Assembly: GCA_946481495.1 (NCBI GenBank)
Contig: CAMLNW010000174.1
Span: 1-6,118, forward strand
From: an uncultured Actinomycetes bacterium
GTDB lineage: Bacteria; Actinomycetota; Thermoleophilia; Solirubrobacterales; Thermoleophilaceae
Reading direction: 5' to 3'
Length of the DNA: 6,118 nt
The translations under genes were made by a program, and so were the position numbers. Shown here piece by piece: positions 5,000 through 6,118 of this stretch; the stretch's first letter is position 1; every line of letters begins with the position of its first letter. Under the pieces are notes generated by a model. The model saw only the letters and a program-made list of their open reading frames with translations. It was not told the origin of the DNA and searched no databases.

Positions 5000-6118
5000 C
5001 TAAGGGCAATCGGCCAGGCGTAGTGCGAGCTCGAGTTCTGTGGTGCAAGTGCCTAGTGGGCGTTGGAGTCGTTGTTCGATGGTGTGGAGGCGGTTGGTGA
5101 CTGTTTGGCGGGTGATGCCGAGTGCTGCTGCTGTTGAGGAGATTTGGCGGTCGGCGGTGTAGTAGGCGCGTAGGGTGTCGAGCAGCGTGTTGTTGCTGCT
5201 GTTGGCGGTTTCGTTCAGCGGGGCGATGAAGATGGTTTGCAGCGATTCGTTGAGGAGGTCGTCGGCGAGTGCGGTGGCGAGTAGCGCGACGTCTGCGTAG
5301 CGGGTGATTTGTCCGGGTGCGCGGCGGGCGAGTGGGAGTGCCGCTGCGGCTTGGCGGTGGGTGAAGCGCCATCCCGGTAGGCCGTTGCATGGTTCGCCGA
5401 GCGCGACCGCGGTCTCGTTGTTCCAGGTCGCTTCGGCGATCTGGTTGATATGGCATGGGTCGCGCTTGTCGTGTGCCCCTAGCCACGCCCAGGTCGTGCC
5501 TTCCACGTCTGGCAGCAGCAGCGCATGGCAGTCGAGCGCGTCGGCGAGGTCGCGGAGCGGACCGTCGGCGTCTGGGGAGGTGGCGATCGCTGCGATGTGC
5601 CAGCCGTCGAGGTCGTAGTCGAGGTCGGGTATGTCGATCAGTTCGCCGACCAACAGTCGGCGGACGCTCTCGATGCGCCGGTCGCGTTTCGACCGCGCCT
5701 GGGCGCATATCTCGTCGCGGTAGGCATCGGCGGCTGCTTCTGTGACCTGGTCGAACACCGCTGCCTGGGAGCGGGTCAGCCAGCGCTGGTCCTCGCTTTC
5801 GACTCCCGCGCGCTGAGCCTCCTCCAGCATCAACTCCGACAACAACGAATAGCCGGCCACATAACGTCGCACGACCGTGTCGAGCTCGACGCCGCTGCGC
5901 GCCGCGTGGCGCGCCTGGGCCAGCAACGCAGTCGGTATCTCCCGCCGGCCGGGCTCGCTGTCCTCGATGCAATCCAGCGCGTAGGCGACCGCGACCGACA
6001 CCGCACCACGCAACCCCTCCGAATACGAGGGGTCGCGAACGTCGACAGGGTCCGAAACCGCGCACACCCGAGCGAAAACGGTCCGCTCGAACTCAGACCG
6101 CCGCTTGGCCAGCCGCCC
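5000..6118 (-). CDS. PucR/CdaR-type transcriptional regulator, 5' end cut by window edge
   Basis: Predicted DNA-binding regulator; 372 codons are in the window, open to the right edge, so the first residues are missing. A GTG at 6065-6067 could be taken as a start, but the reading before it (GRLAKRRSEFERTVFARV) is clearly conserved-style protein. Counting from the edge, residues 1-145 form a helical domain resembling the RsbRD N-terminal type (DPSYSEGLRGAV, VELDTVVRRYVAGY). Residues about 172-300 form the degenerate GGDEF-like middle domain typical of CdaR/PucR proteins (GWHIAAIATSPDADG, TTWAWLGAHD). Residues 312-372 are the C-terminal PucR helix-turn-helix (LLDTLRAYYTADRQ, then STAAALGITRQTVTNRLHTI). 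Such proteins control nearby or distant catabolic genes; no target is evident here. Codon choice is odd: many CAA, CGA, CCA and ACA codons, especially at 5040-5360, where neighbouring genes use CAG and CGC. The family call is firm; ligand and targets are unknown. Confidence 0.9.
   Translation of the reverse strand, partial: GRLAKRRSEFERTVFARVCAVSDPVDVRDPSYSEGLRGAVSVAVAYALDCIEDSEPGRREIPTALLAQARHAARSGVELDTVVRRYVAGYSLLSELMLEEAQRAGVESEDQRWLTRSQAAVFDQVTEAAADAYRDEICAQARSKRDRRIESVRRLLVGELIDIPDLDYDLDGWHIAAIATSPDADGPLRDLADALDCHALLLPDVEGTTWAWLGAHDKRDPCHINQIAEATWNNETAVALGEPCNGLPGWRFTHRQAAAALPLARRAPGQITRYADVALLATALADDLLNESLQTIFIAPLNETANSSNNTLLDTLRAYYTADRQISSTAAALGITRQTVTNRLHTIEQRLQRPLGTCTTELELALRLADCP

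Noticed and set aside
4950..6065. Minus-strand open frame of 371 codons overlapping the regulator
   Set aside because: Extremely Arg/His/Pro/Thr-rich low-complexity translation in the shifted frame of the PucR-type gene, which has all its domains.
1..6118. tRNA or rRNA genes, CRISPR array, insertion sequence, attachment site
   Set aside because: No cloverleaf, regular repeat-spacer pattern, transposase-like protein or flanking terminal repeats were seen on either strand.

Overview
This window is very GC-rich DNA with strong G/C bias at third codon positions, apart from two stretches noted below. The gene content looks actinobacterial: a PucR-type regulator with a helical sensor-like N-terminus, a SurA-N-like lipoprotein with a two-cysteine tail, free-standing APH and HAD genes, and leader sequences with little or no Shine-Dalgarno. 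The order Solirubrobacterales (class Thermoleophilia) is my best guess from the style of the regulator and the lipoprotein. This is inference, not a marker-gene result.

Layout, left to right. (1) Positions 1-1833, minus strand: a sulfate ABC uptake operon. The sulfate-binding lipoprotein gene is followed after 21 nt by the CysT-type permease gene, which runs off the left edge; cysW and cysA would be expected beyond it. (2) Positions 1939-2169, minus strand: a Phd/YefM-type antitoxin gene with no toxin gene next to it. Nested palindromes lie in the gap that separates it from the divergent gene. (3) Positions 2241-3314, plus strand: an APH/ACAD10-like small-molecule kinase. (4) Positions 3315-3707: 393 nt of lower GC with no intact plus-strand gene. 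On the minus strand it keeps the remains of a small two-gene unit, with an ATGA overlap, a good ribosome binding site and a premature TGA. (5) Positions 3708-4337, plus strand: a HAD-superfamily hydrolase of subfamily I type. (6) Positions 4334-4933, minus strand: a SurA-N-like lipoprotein without a parvulin domain, whose stop codon overlaps the HAD stop codon. (7) Positions 5000-6118, minus strand: a PucR/CdaR-type transcription factor truncated by the right edge, with A/C-rich codon use unlike its neighbours.

How the genes may work together. The sulfate genes form one clear functional unit. The APH kinase and the HAD hydrolase are on the same strand and match the first two domains of the animal fusion protein ACAD10 (HAD, APH kinase, acyl-CoA dehydrogenase). 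That suggests a shared role in metabolism of phosphorylated hydroxyacyl groups, which is inference because no acyl-CoA dehydrogenase is in the window. The antitoxin and the gene relic mark the two flanks of the kinase gene as sites of past rearrangement. I see no RNA gene, CRISPR array, insertion sequence or replication origin. The best candidates for undescribed biology are the ACAD10-like kinase/hydrolase pair and the orphan antitoxin with its palindromic control region. Both are modest leads, not a demonstrated new system.
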